Shown in pieces: positions 52,012-63,260 of a DNA stretch of 64,000 nt. The DNA comes from Trissonchulus latispiculum (Eukaryota > Nematoda > Enoplea > Enoplida > Ironidae), in NCBI GenBank assembly GCA_030248195.1, contig JASAND010032067.1:1-64000 (forward strand). Reading direction: 5' to 3'. Position numbers and translations under genes: made by a program. Positions within the stretch are counted from its first letter, which is position 1; each line of letters opens with the position of its first letter. The notes beneath the pieces were generated by a model that was not told where the DNA came from, ran no database searches, and saw only the letters and a list, made by a program, of their open reading frames with translations.

Positions 52012-52389
52012 AAATTGAATGTGTTCTAGTCTGAACGTCACGTTTATCGTGGTTAGTCGTAATGCAAAGGTGGAGGTGCTGGTAGTTTTTGCCTGGGCAT
52101 TGAGATTGCTTTCAGGTAGCATTAAGACGTCGTTTGTAGTACGTTAGTTGGTTCTGTAGACGCTGAAACCTATTGAGCGACATTCTGATGATAACGCAAA
52201 CAGAATGAAGAATGTCTCGTATCGTACAATATCGCTTGATTTAGGCGTGGCCTAATCTAGGACCTTGTTGCATCCATAGTTTAGTCGTGTCGAAGGCGAA
52301 ATAGAAGTGTCGGTCGAAATCCCGGTTTTTTTGCTCAAAAATCAGATTGGCTGGGGAGCGTCCCCAGCACGCGTGTATCTCTTACCAGG

Positions 52390-53350
52390 AGTTTATATTA
52401 GGAAGAGTAAGACTTGTGACGTATTGCGTTTGCAATTTGCTCGAAGCAATAAAGACGAAATCTCTGAGGTTGGGCTTTTCAGCGTGTAAACATGCTACAC
52501 TGACGTTTTTTCAGAAACGGTCTTTTTCGGTAAATTAAATACTATAAACGTAAGCTAGGAAAGTCGTACAGCATTAATTTCCATATGTAGCGGGAAACTA
52601 GATCTTTTTAACGATATAAAAACTGGGGGACAGTTGGTTAGGCAAAAATAAGTGGGGGGACGCTCCCCCCAATAGTGGGGGGTTGGTCCAAAATGGGATA
52701 AAATGAGCTAAAAATGCCAAAAATACAGTATAAAATACCGGTTTTCCACATATACTGCTATAACTAAGCTTAAAAGTGCTCAAAAATTAAGTTTTGGCAC
52801 CAAAATAGACGATTTTTGACCAAAAATTTCCGGCGAAGCTGGAAATTTTTTTGAAAGGTTTGACCAAAAATCCTAAGAATTTGGCAATTTCTGGGCTCCT
52901 TAGGTTGAGTGGGGAGGAAGCCCAAAAAAGTGTGGGAGAACGAGTGGGGGGAAACCCAAAAACTGGGGGGCGACCCCTCCCCCAGTAAAAAATAATGTAG
53001 TCAGGTTCAGGCAATCTCTTACAAATCTGGCAACAACATTAGGTATTTTATCCAAATGATGAAATTCCCTGCATTGCCATGGAAAGGATTTTTTGTTGCC
53101 CGATTTGTATGAGACTGCCTGAACCTAACTGCATAATTTTTATATCATTAAGATCTAGTTCTCCGCAACATAATGATATAAAAATTATTGCAGTACAGCC
53201 CTAGCTCAAGTTATTGTATTTAATTTGCCCAACCGTTTTGGAAAAATGTCAGCGCAACATGTTTACACGCTGAGAAGCCCTCCGAGATTTCGGCTTTAAT
53301 TTTTCTAGCATACTGTAAACCGCTTAGTGTCTTACTCTTCCTATTATAAG
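52390..53350. repeat. Decayed inverted-repeat element with inner palindrome
   Basis: 52,390-52,541 and 53,224-53,350 are imperfect reverse complements (AGGAAGAGTAAGAC, TCAGCGTGTAAACATG). Inside, 52,620-53,000 is a G-run segment bounded by ACTGGGGGA-type ends with a GGCGAAGCTGG hairpin. 52,998-53,140 is a smaller palindrome (GTCAGGTTCAGGCA mirrored). Confidence 0.55.
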
Positions 53351-53688
53351 CTCTTGCTTTTGCTGATCTGTTCCAACATTGTAAGTGTTGTCTTAATAAT
53401 TTGTTCAAAATTGAACAATGGGTGAGATGGTAAGCTAAGATAGAGCAGTGGAGATTGTGCAACGCTGAGATAACGCAACGTTAAGATTATTCCCCTTTCG
53501 AAGGCTGGGTGTTAAACTTTTATTGTTCAGTCGAACATATATACCATGCTCAGTGGCAGACAATGTGCATTAATGTTGCCTAGTACTGTCATGCTGCCAG
53601 TGCCAGGCTCGTCTTGCGTAACTGTAACGTACATTGATGTCACTCACGTGTATGGTGGTCGTTTTTTGTTGTTTCAGTATTTCTTATC

Positions 53689-53935
53689 ATGTCTACACCG
53701 CTATTCCGAAAGAAATTACCATATGATGATTTGGTGATCGAAGTTGACGATACAGAATTTCACTTCAGTACTCACATTTTGGCTGCCTGTAGTCCCGTTT
53801 TTACCACCATGTTCTATGGTGAACTGGAAACCAAGGAGAAGACTAGTGGTCGACTGAGAATTGTGGATTTCTCCTCTCAGGAGATTGAGACCATCTTGTC
53901 CATGATAATGCCTGGTTCCACGACTAATATTACGG
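53689..53935 (+). CDS. BTB gene 1, coding exon 1
   Basis: Residues 1-82 plus one base, from ATG to donor ACGG|GTAAAA. First half of the BTB fold. Confidence 0.85.
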
Positions 53936-56900
53936 GTAAAATATAGTATAGTGTATGTATGGGCAAGACTGCATAATTGCACTATATATTAGAAGAAGAG
54001 TAAGCCACTAGAGGGCTCCTCTTCTTGGCATTGTGTTACGGTGCTCCGCCCACAATACGCGAATGCTCCCCCGTTTGGTGGGGAGGTCGACAAGCATACC
54101 CCCTCCCCATTTGGTGGGGGGTATGGAAAAGGGGTCCCCGTTTGGTGAGAGGGTAGGCAGAAGGCGGTCCCCGTTTGGGGAGGGTCGCCAAGTCAGACTA
54201 AGATTGGCTGAATCTGATTGGCTGTTGGCGACCACCACGGGGACCCCTTTTGCTTACCCCCCCCCCCCCACCAAACGGGGGCCCATTTTCAAATAGAACA
54301 AAAACTACCGTAATCCTCTGCTCTACCCCCCCCCCCACCAAACGGGGAGGGGGTCTCTGCAATCTGATTGGCTGTTGGCTACCCCCCCCCACCAGACGCG
54401 GACCTCTTTTCTGCTACCCCCCCCCCTCCAAACGGAGGGGGGTACAGGGTTCATGCGACCTGGAAAAACCTGGAAATACCTGGAAAAACCTGGAATTTGG
54501 GTAAACACCTGGAAAAACCTGGAAAAACCTGGAATTTGCTGATTGATTGAAAAATTTTGCCAAATTTCTTATATTTACCATTGAAATTGAAAAAAATTGC
54601 CCGAATTGTAATTTTGTTTAGCCCGGTTTGTCAGCTTTTGACTCATGGTTTGTATATAGTTTTCTACTTGGTGTTGTCTGTTATATAGCAATACGCCTTT
54701 CCTTAAGCTTTTTATTTTAAATTTTATTTTCATAACACAAAAAACTGAAAACTACCCTAAAAAGCGAACATTACCAATAATTACGAATATCGACGATTAC
54801 TTATGCTGAAAATTTATCCAGGAGGTCCTGCTTTAAAAAATTCTTCTACTTTTGTGGGGCTCCTCACCCATCCAAACGTCCCGTTGGTTGCACGATTTTT
54901 TGCGTAAAATCTACGCATTTACGCAATCAAGCTTAGAAATACGCAGCGTAGTTGGAATTTCAAGGGTGGTCTAAATTAATTTCTTGAGACAATTTGCTGT
55001 AGTTTGGATTGGACGCTGGCTTCTTCTTAGATCCTGCCGCCTCGCCTCGCTGCCTCCCACAGACCATCGCTTGCTTCTTCGATTCTACAATCATTCATTT
55101 GTCAACACTTGCTTATATGTTTTCTGCCTAAGCACATGTATATACTATATGTGTATACGTATATATATATATGTTGTTTTTGTTTCTATTTTGACTGGAT
55201 TTTAGACTCTTCTTAACTAACCGTTCAAGCAAAAGAATTCAATATTTTTAAGAGCAAACATACTCCGAAATTAAAAATAGTCTTCAACTTTTGGGGGACT
55301 GCTCCCCCTAACCCTTGCGCAGGCGCATAGCCGGGGGGATGGGTGGAAGTCCCCCAAAATTGTGGACCGTACCGCAGGGGCGTAAGCAGTATTTTGAAAA
55401 CAAGGGGGTTTTGACAAAGTTTCCTGAAAAGAAAGGGGTTCTAACAAAACTTTACACAATATTTTGTAATGGAGTATTGATAAAATAGACCCAAAAGGAG
55501 GGGTTTCAACCTCCAAAACCCCTCCCCTGGATGCGCCCATCCGTCCCAGGAATTTTTCGTGCCATGTGAAAAACGCCCATTTTCAGAAAATTTTCGCGCC
55601 TTCGGCTCGAAACAAGTGCATTGTACATATGTACTATCATAATCATACCTGAACGGGAGGTCAAATTTCACTGGCCCCTGTGGAAGCAAATTTGGGTACC
55701 CCTTGTGACAGCGATTTTTCTTAGGGGTACTTTTGAAAGCGATTTTTTAAGCTATATATATTTGCTATTTTTCGGACGCTTGTTAGCGAAAAACGGAATT
55801 TTAAGTGACAAATTCCGGCGAAGTCGGAAATTTTTTAGGAATTTTAGTCGTAAAACCTATTTTTTGGGCCATTTTCTTACCCAATTTTCTTACTTCTTGT
55901 GAGAGCAATTTGGCGACCCCTTGTGGGCGACTTCAACCGAATGGGAAATTCCCCCCTCCCCCCCCCTTGTCCACCTGTGATCATAATACGTGTTTCGTAG
56001 CCCAAAATGAGTACTAAATGCCCTAGTTTTTGACTAGCTTTTACATCATTTGGGTGCATCAACACGTGATAGGGCCTTAAATATTTTTAATTTCAAGGAA
56101 TGCTCTGTAAAAATTCCGCGAGGTCACAAAATAGAAAAAGTTCTCAGCTGCTGGGGGGTTCGGCTCGGCCCCCCAGACCCCCCGGACAATTTTTGCATCC
56201 CCCTCGAAAATTTTTCTGGCTGCGGTACTGCCCCTGAGTATATATCTATTTTTCGTATGATATTCATAGTTTAACATTATAATTCAACGAGCACAGTGCT
56301 TAAAATGAGGTTTACGACTATTTAATCTTATTTATTTAGAAACTGGTAAAATGCATTAACTGGACGTTTAGTAATGTAAAAATATTAAAAACAATTTTAC
56401 ATTCGTTAGTCATTGTGTATATAGTTTTCAGACTTTTGAAGAGATTTTTTTACACTTTTTAATACTAGATTTTGTATTTTTAACACTTAAGGGGGGGCGA
56501 CTAAAATGGGAGTGCCCCGAATTTGTCCGATTGGCCTTCTTTTTGGCGAAGTTAAAGAGCATGGGTGTGGTCAAAAAATGCTTGGTCGTTGGTTCTCCGC
56601 TGCCTTCCAGCCATGTGCAACCGTCGCGTTTATGTGCCCGACCCCCCCCCCCTTTTTCACCTATTATTAACGTTTTAAAACCTAGTCCTCTGTCTGCTTA
56701 AAACCCAGTGTCACCCATATTGCATTTTTCATGCTCCATCGGAGCATTTTTATTCTTGTTATATATTGCCCAAAAAAGGCGATTTTGGCAATTTGTGAAG
56801 ATTAAAGTTGACATAAAAATTTTTTCACGCGGCAGAAATTCTTGCCATTTGGCACAAATGAGTACTGCCATAGGATCTCCTTTTATGCCAAATTACAGCC

Positions 56901-58951
56901 TTATAGCTCGCACCAATGTTAAAATATTCCTTTCGTTAGCCAAAAATTTTCAAATTTTTGCCGAAACTTCAACTTTGAACAGTAATTCCCTTAGATGCAG
57001 ATAAGATACAGACATCTAGTATTTTTCCACAGATAGGGGCACATGTGCCAAATCATATTGGCCAATAGCAAGCTTGAAGCTAGGGTCTTGCATCCAGCAG
57101 AGATTTTTAATTAATTATGTTGGTTGTTGTGAAAAAGGGGTGGTCGGGCACATAAACGCGACGGCTGCACATGGCTGAAAGGCAGCTAAGAACCAACGAC
57201 CAAGTATTTTTTGACCACACCCATCTTCTTTAACTTCGCCAAAAAGTAGGCCAATCGGACAAAGTCGGGGCAAAAGTTTAGTCGCGCCCCCCCTTAACAG
57301 TGCTTTTTTAGGATTTAACGAATTACAACTTTTGTAAAGATTTAACCTATTTTTAACCTTCATATTTCCAAAAGTTTGATTGAAAATGCCATTAATTACC
57401 GCATGATGGGCACCGAAAAACGCGAAATATTTATGAGCATTTTTGCGAAACTGTAAAAAATTTCCCTACAGTTTTCGAAATTATATTTGAAAAATGGAAA
57501 AATTCTAAAAATTATTTGAAGCGGTCTAGATTTTTATTTGTAGCTTGAGAATATATATATACTGTTTAACGCTTTAATTCGTTAAAATTTGACCTTTTTA
57601 GCGCTCCGGAAACGTTTACAGCCATTGGGGCTATCGAAAACAATTAAACGGGGAAAACACTGAAAAAGCCGAAAAACCTTTTGCATTTTTTCCGGAAAAA
57701 CCCAGCCCAGCTTTACCATTACTTTAATTATGTCGAGACAGGGTGTGGTTGTCGGGCTTGGGTCCAGTGCATCGCAGGTTTTAAGGTCCACAAATGCTCC
57801 AAATTTACACTAATTTGATCAAAATTTAATATTATAAAACCTGGAAAATTGCCGCTGAAAACCTTGACAAACCTGGAAAAACCTGGAAATTGAAACTGAA
57901 AAGTCCGCATGAACCCTGGTATGCTTTGTCGAAGAGAGCTACCCCCCCCCCACCAAACGGGAAACATTCGCGTATTGTGGTCGGAGCACCGTTACGCAAT
58001 GCCAAGAAGAGGAGCCCTCTAGTGGCTTACTCTTTTTTTATATAGTGCACTCTTGGTATGGGTGTGGGAGCTGAGCAAGTACGTATATATTTCATATGTG
58101 TATGAGTTTAGTTAAAGTTCAAATGGTAACTGACAGCTGATTACGTACCTGTGTGTCGTTGTACATAGCTCTCTATTTGCTTTTCGTGCATGTGTAGTGT
58201 CAGATTTTGCTAGGTGCTAAACTGGATGTAAATTGATTTTTGCCATTGTTTAAAACCATGTTATAGCTTGCGGGCTTATATATTATTAGGATTTGTTTCT
58301 AATGACATTGGGAGTTTCTAGGTCCTCCCAAAAATCCGAGGGGCAAAGAATTTGTCTATATATGCCACTTAATCACGTCGAGCCTAATTTTTGTATGTAG
58401 TTGTTGCTTTTTTAATTTTTTCAGACGAATCACTTTGGCAGTGTGTCCATTTTGCTGACAAATATGATGTCGACTTTTTGCGAAAGAAGGTCCAATCCTT
58501 CCTGGATTCGTGGTGGTCCAAGTCCAATCATCATGTCTGGGAAACCGTTCTCCTGGCCCTGAAATACAGATGGACTGATCTGGCTAAGCAGGCCATTCTA
58601 CAGCTCTGTACTTTGCCGTTTAATGACTACATCCAACAGGTTCAGAAAGCCCACAGGAGTAATCTTCATGTTAGACTTGATATTCCGCCTGTACAATACA
58701 GTAACATGTTGATCACCCTGCCGTTAATTTTCACAATGCACTGTAAGGAAAACAACAATGTCATTGCCAAAAACTCAACCACCTGTTCAGGCTGTGTCTG
58801 TCCCTTCTGTAGGCGGAAATATTCCCTTGGCTACTATCTGCAGGAGTACGGTATCCAGTGTGCTTTCTGTGGTATTGCTGCCTGTCAAAATGGTATTGAC
58901 TGTTTGTGCAGTTTTGCTATTCATACTTGTTTTGGTAACAGTGACGAGTAA
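53689..58951 (+). CDS. BTB/POZ-domain protein with Cys-rich tail, gene 1
   Basis: BTB domains dimerise and often recruit cullin-3 ligases. Two coding exons (53,689-53,935 and 58,425-58,951, phase 1 junction) give 257 residues. Residues 10-105 are a BTB fold: DDLVIEVDDTEFHFSTHILA, SPVFTTMFYGELETKEK, then after the intron FADKYDVDFLRKKVQSFL. Residues 106-200 are a short helical region. Residues 203-251 hold ten cysteines, including CSGC, CPFC and, 16 residues on, CAFC, a zinc-ribbon-like spacing. There is no MATH, Kelch or full BACK domain. TTTCAG just before the ATG suggests a spliced 5' UTR. The 4.5 kb intron is nearly all transposon. Specific function unknown. Confidence 0.85.
54060..54440. 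repeat. Cluster of CCCCGTTTGGTGGGG-type repeats
   Basis: Eight copies of CCGTTTGGTGGGG or its complement in both orientations. They alternate with two copies of ATCTGATTGGCTGTTGG (54,209 and 54,361). A ninth copy is at 57,943-57,961 next to the right TIR. Confidence 0.8.
54456..54540. repeat. ACCTGGAAAA decamer repeat
   Basis: Seven copies of ACCTGGAAAA or ACCTGGAATT. Three more lie at 57,838-57,890 in the same transposon. Confidence 0.85.
54541..56486. other. F2 interior, mixed repeat fragments
   Basis: 55,323 and 55,375 have hAT-like end motifs (CAGGCGCATAGCC, CAGGGGCGTAAGCAG). 55,594 has CGCGCCTTCGGCTCG and 55,812 TTCCGGCGAAGTCGG hairpins. 56,140-56,180 has the G-run hairpin. No complete element or gene could be delimited. 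Confidence 0.45.
56491..57293. mobile_element. TTAA-type transposon E2, inside F2
   Basis: TTAA at 56,487 and 57,294 flank GGGGGGGCGACTAAAATGGG and the mirrored GTTTAGTCGCGCCCCCCC. The TIRs are about 165 bp. The inner segment 56,755-57,110 matches only the right inner arm of E1, so E2 is an internally deleted copy. Confidence 0.85.
57298..58424. other. F2 3' part and end of the BTB intron
   Basis: AT-rich filler, the CCTGGAAA repeats and the F2 right arm. Past 58,062 it is ordinary intron DNA. Confidence 0.4.
58425..58951 (+). CDS. BTB gene 1, coding exon 2
   Basis: Acceptor TTTTTTCAG, then residues 83-257 and TAA. Holds the end of BTB and the Cys-rich tail. Confidence 0.85.
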
Positions 58952-59189
58952 ACGTTAAGTCAAATTGCGAGTCTCATTGTGCTCAGTGGAACAATGCACT
59001 ATGTCTTGTAGGTAACAATGTATATATCTGGTGGAAATAACATACGTATCGTGCTGTTGTGCTTCGATATGTCGCTTCTGCAGTTGTGTGTTTTTAAAGT
59101 TTCTTTGAGTTTGTTTCTGTTCGCTTTAATTTTGTAGTTTATTGTGCGGGTTTGTTACTGTTGTTAAACATATTGAATTCTACTTGGAT

Positions 59190-59413
59190 CAGGGTATTTT
59201 TCCGGGGTGGGGGGTGGACCCCCCTCGAAATTGCCCCCTCCCGGGATTTTTGCTCCCCCCACGACTTTTTGAGGGCCCAAATGTTTGCCAAAATAGGCAA
59301 ATTATTAAAAATATTTCGGCTTCGCCGGAGAACCATTTTTTGGCTCATTTTTGCATAAACAAATCTCTCCCCCCGAAATCCCCCCGGGAAACGAAACCCC
59401 TAAGTATACCCTG
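59190..59413. mobile_element. Family D element, short copy
   Basis: CAGGGTATTTTTCC at the left and AAGTATACCCTG at the right. The interior includes CCTCCCGGGATTTTTGCTCC and TTCGGCTTCGCCGGAGA. Lies 240 bp after the BTB stop codon. TSD unclear. Confidence 0.7.
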
Positions 59414-60110
59414 CGTGGAATGTCTGCAAAAAATCCAGGTGACGGCTTGATTGCTGGCGCCCACTATTGATGGGCGTATTGAAATGTAATTTTTTTCAAA
59501 GTGCTTTAGTGTCTGTATTGTGTATGGAATTCAAGAAATGTCAAGAAATGATGCGTTAATCGTTCACTATTGGCTTTGTCTTGGGCTAATTTTTGTTTGG
59601 GTGGAGGCTTTATGGGGAGAGCCCGTCCTCCGGCGCACCAAGGGGGTTTTAGAGGTTCCGACTCGACGCTTTTTGTCCGGTCCTCTGTGAATTTTGGGGG
59701 AAAAGCAAAAATTGAGTTGTTTTCAGAGCATAGAACTGAAAAATGGAAAGATTTGTCAGGCCTGCTACGCTTTCTGCGTATTGATTTTTAAAAGTTCCAG
59801 CGTCTGCGGCACTTTTTTTATCGCAATTTTTAAATCTTTTCTCACCTCCGAGCTTTTGCATCGCAATTTTTAAACTTTCGATTGTGATCTATCCTCCCTT
59901 CCCAGATGAGCGAAATTAAATTTTCGTAAAACCTTTATTCAAATTTGTTTTTGGTTTCCGTCACGGGTTTTTACATTGTCGAAAACTTTTTAAATTTATT
60001 TATATCTAGTCAAAAGTTTCCTTTGCGGATTTTTCATGTCAAACAATTTCTTAACTTATTATTTAAATCCTGCTAAAGTTTTCCATTATATCCTGATTTT
60101 TCATAATGTC
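59414..60110. other. Spacer downstream of BTB gene 1
   Basis: No repeat or gene recognised. The 73-codon frame at 59,570-59,791 has no features. A tandem-like TCGCAATTTTTAAA occurs twice (59,820 and 59,860). Confidence 0.4.
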
Positions 60111-60113
60111 TAA

Positions 60114-60468
60114 AGGCCGGTTTACACGAGGCAACTTTGATGCAACTTTCAGGCAACTTTTTCCTGGCAACTTTGTAGCAACTAAAAGTTGCATGAAAGT
60201 TGCCTGGTGTGAACGCTCACAAAATCGCAAGCAACCAGTAAGCAACTTGAAATTTTCACTCGGTCCAGAAGCGACATTTTCAGGCAACTCACGGGCAACA
60301 GTCAATCAAACAAGGCCACGTCTTTTGAATTTTAGGCGCGCAGAATTGTTATTGGCTGCTGTGAGAAAGTTGCTAGATAAACTGTTGCCTGCAAGTTGCC
60401 TCGTATAAAGTTGCTTCAAAGTTGCTTCCCAAATAGTTGCTGGAAAGTTGCCTCGTGTGAACCGGCCT
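60114..60468. mobile_element. Harbinger-like MITE with GCAACTTT repeats
   Basis: Ends AGGCCGGTTTACACGAGGC and its mirror GTGAACCGGCCT with TAA on both sides (60,111-60,113 and 60,469-60,471). A 3 bp TAA target fits PIF/Harbinger. About sixteen GCAACTTT/AAAGTTGC octamers fill the arms. Confidence 0.8.
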
Positions 60469-60471
60469 TAA

Positions 60472-61335
60472 AAATTTCTTAACTTCCCCCTCGTGGATTA
60501 ACGGCTATTCCCAAATTCCAAAACATTGTCTAGCTCCCTTCAACTATATACTGGCGAAAGCAAATACGTTAAATCAGACTGGACCACTTCCAAATCCTTG
60601 GTGCGCCATTGGGCACATCGACTGGTGGGTGGGCTTGGCTCACCCTAATTGAGGATTGGAGGGCGCAAATGATTTTTTGCAATTTTTGACATTTTGAAAT
60701 ATTTGTATGAAAACTGCCAACATTCTTAGATGTTCCTGTGCCGATCCGGGAAAATAGTAAGAATGTTTAAACGTTAGGCGAATAACAGTAGTATCTGGCA
60801 AAAAATTTTGGTTATCCCAGAACCTGCGAAAAAATCTTGGGATGTTTAAAGTCAGCATGGTCGAAAGCATACTAATTTAAATTTAGGGAAGCATAACCGT
60901 TTAAACCAAATTTAGGCAGATTATCCAAGTTTAAACATTTTGAACTCGGGGGATCGAGTGAAATGGGAGAAATTGTAAAAGTCAAATTTCATATACACGT
61001 AGTTTTTCAGTATAATGTTTTGGAACTCATTAAGGGGCATCCAATAAAAAGTGTGACTTGTTATAATTCACTATGTTACGTCAAACAAGGACTAAGTTTT
61101 ATCCTGTTAAGTACATGATGGTGCAGTATGTTGATGGTGCATGGTTCTCTTGTTCAGGCTTTGTTTGGCCTCCTTTATTATATACGTAATAAGAGTAATA
61201 TTGTTTGAACGTGTATTGCTTGTTTGTTGATGCGGGCTTCGTTAATGTTTGTGTTCCATTTAACGATTCTGTATGATTCTAATTTTCACCACTGTTAGAA
61301 CTATTTGCAGTAAAATTTTCGTCTTTGCTGCCTTT
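60472..61335. other. Spacer, nothing recognised
   Basis: AT-rich, unassigned. From about 61,250 it resembles 50,760-50,860. Confidence 0.4.
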
Positions 61336-61341
61336 AATAAA
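61336..61341 (+). terminator. AATAAA in duplicated 3' context
   Basis: TTTGCTGCCTTTAATAAACT parallels 50,856. It might serve BTB gene 1 (2.4 kb after its stop) or be a relic carried by duplication. Confidence 0.3.
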
Positions 61342-61488
61342 CTTTGCTTGAGCATGGTAATTATAGATTATTATATTATTTAGTCCCTATATTAATTATA
61401 GCTGTTTAATTTTGCAAAGTTGTTTTTGCGCTTATAGTTTCGCTAGACTTGGGTATTCACGATATTGTTATAACTTTCTTTGATTTAA

Positions 61489-62470
61489 GGTGGTGATTCC
61501 TTTTGGGCACATATTGTTGATTGACGGGATGAACCAGGATGAAATTCAACAAAACTTTCCAAAATAAGTTGTTTTAGCGTTCTACCACCCTCCGCGCAAT
61601 CGCGCTTCAAAAATTCAAAATTTGCGTTCAGGGCGGTTTTTGCCAATTTCTGAAAGTTTGGCAGCAGCTGCATGGCTATGACTATATCCATTCGAAAGAA
61701 CTCGTTAAACTCTACAATTTTGCTTTTGGAAGCAACTTTCTATCTTTTCCATATCGTGAGATATAGCCAATTTTCTTATTTTGGCGTCAAAAAACTTGTC
61801 CTTTCTGCAGAAATCAAATAATCCACTACTTCTTGAGCTACGAAAGCCGTAAAATTTAACTAAGGGTGTCGATTTAAAGGTCTCACAGAGGCCAATTATC
61901 GGAAGCATGGCCATCGCACAATTGCCATCCCTTAGGCTGCTATCACAAAAAATGTAGTTTTTGCAAAAACACGACCAAATTTTTTCCAGCGATTGTGCAG
62001 AACTCAGTATGCAAGCTAGAGAGTTGCCACCTAGCAGATGTGTTCTACACAAAAATACCCCGGGACCCTTTTTTAGTTGCTCCGATAGCTGCTTTCTAAC
62101 TGAAGTAGTGGCTTGCCAAAGAAGGGAAAAGTAGGCTAAATCCAGGTTGCGCAGACATTTTAGTTTATTTCTCCATAACGAAGAGCGATATCACAATAAT
62201 TAAAAACGGTCCCCAGCTATTTGATAGAGGTATCTAATGCTCTAACCCATGTCCTGCGAAAAAATTGACTTCAGCCTGCAAAAAATCTGAAAAATTATAC
62301 TTCTTCTAAAATACAGGAAAAAAGCCAAGGAAAGCCAAACTTAGATTCATTGTGCTCAATAAAAAGAGAAAATGTTAAGCTACATTTTGATATAAAGATG
62401 ACTTCTTAACTCCAAATAATGAATGAGTAATAGTGGTTCAAAGTTGATGTGCCCAAAAGGAATCACCACC
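61489..62470 (+). mobile_element. TTAA-type MITE, copy 2, upstream of BTB gene 2
   Basis: TTAA (61,485 and 62,471) flanks AGGTGGTGATTCCTTTTGGG and its exact mirror. 982 bp, no coding frame. It keeps both ends, unlike copy 1. Confidence 0.85.
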
Positions 62471-62824
62471 TTAAGGTGGTGCTGTGATACGCGTCCACAT
62501 AAATTTTTTGGCTTTGTAAACGTGAGAAATGGTCCATTTTTCGTTGTCGTTTACGAACCTCGGCCTCCGGCCATACTTTTGAAGTAACGTTTTAAGTTGA
62601 ACATAGTAAAGCTATGTAGCTGAAAGTTTGGTATGATTACCAAGTTTAATTAGGACATTAGTTTGGGTGGGCAAAGCATTAAAGCATCAGCAATCATCAA
62701 GACGATGTTTCATAGTCTCGCGCTTTTGTTTTGGAGTTATTTTAGCTCATTTTTTCGCCTACCGCAAACACCACAGGTATATATTTTCTATAGAGGTATG
62801 TGTCAGCAGCAGTTAGCGTCATGT

Positions 62825-63010
62825 GTACAGGGTATTTTTGTACAGTAGGATTATAAGGGGTTAACCAGAATTTGACCTTCCCTCCCGAATTTGCCTTCCA
62901 CCGAAATTGCTCCCGCCCTAAATTTTTGCTTCTTCCTACGACTGAAATAAATTTTTTGGGAGCCCAGATTTTTGCCAAAAGTGGACAATTTTCAATAATG
63001 TTCCTACAAA
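62825..63010. repeat. Family D left-end fragment
   Basis: CAGGGTATTTTTGTACAG and C-run phrases as in family D. The right end is missing. Confidence 0.5.
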
Positions 63011-63260
63011 AATGATATTTTTACCTTAAAGTGCCTATTTGTAGCCTGCTAGACCATGCCATTTTGAAAATTTTTAGATTTTCTCCATGCAGAAAGAATA
63101 CGCCATGTAATAATCCATCAGTGACTGAACCATCACTCCCGTAGTTTTCGCTCACATTCTTCGCAATTAGCCCGTTGAACGTACTTGTTCGGCGCATAAG
63201 ATTCATGTAAACTTGACTAATGCTTTGTCTTGTAGTATTGTATCGGTGAATAACTGAACG

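Larger units (their letters stand above)
53964..58055. mobile_element. Family F2 DNA transposon filling the BTB intron
   Basis: Left end CAAGACTGCATAATTGC and right end TATAGTGCACTCTTG, then mirrored AAGAGTAAGCCACTAGAGGG and CTCCTCTTCTTGGCATTG. Perfect 7 bp TSD GTATGGG (53,957-53,963 and 58,056-58,062). 4.1 kb. No transposase frame; the inside is a mix of GTTTGGTGGGG palindromes, CCTGGAAAAA repeats, hAT-like ends and an E element. Confidence 0.85.
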
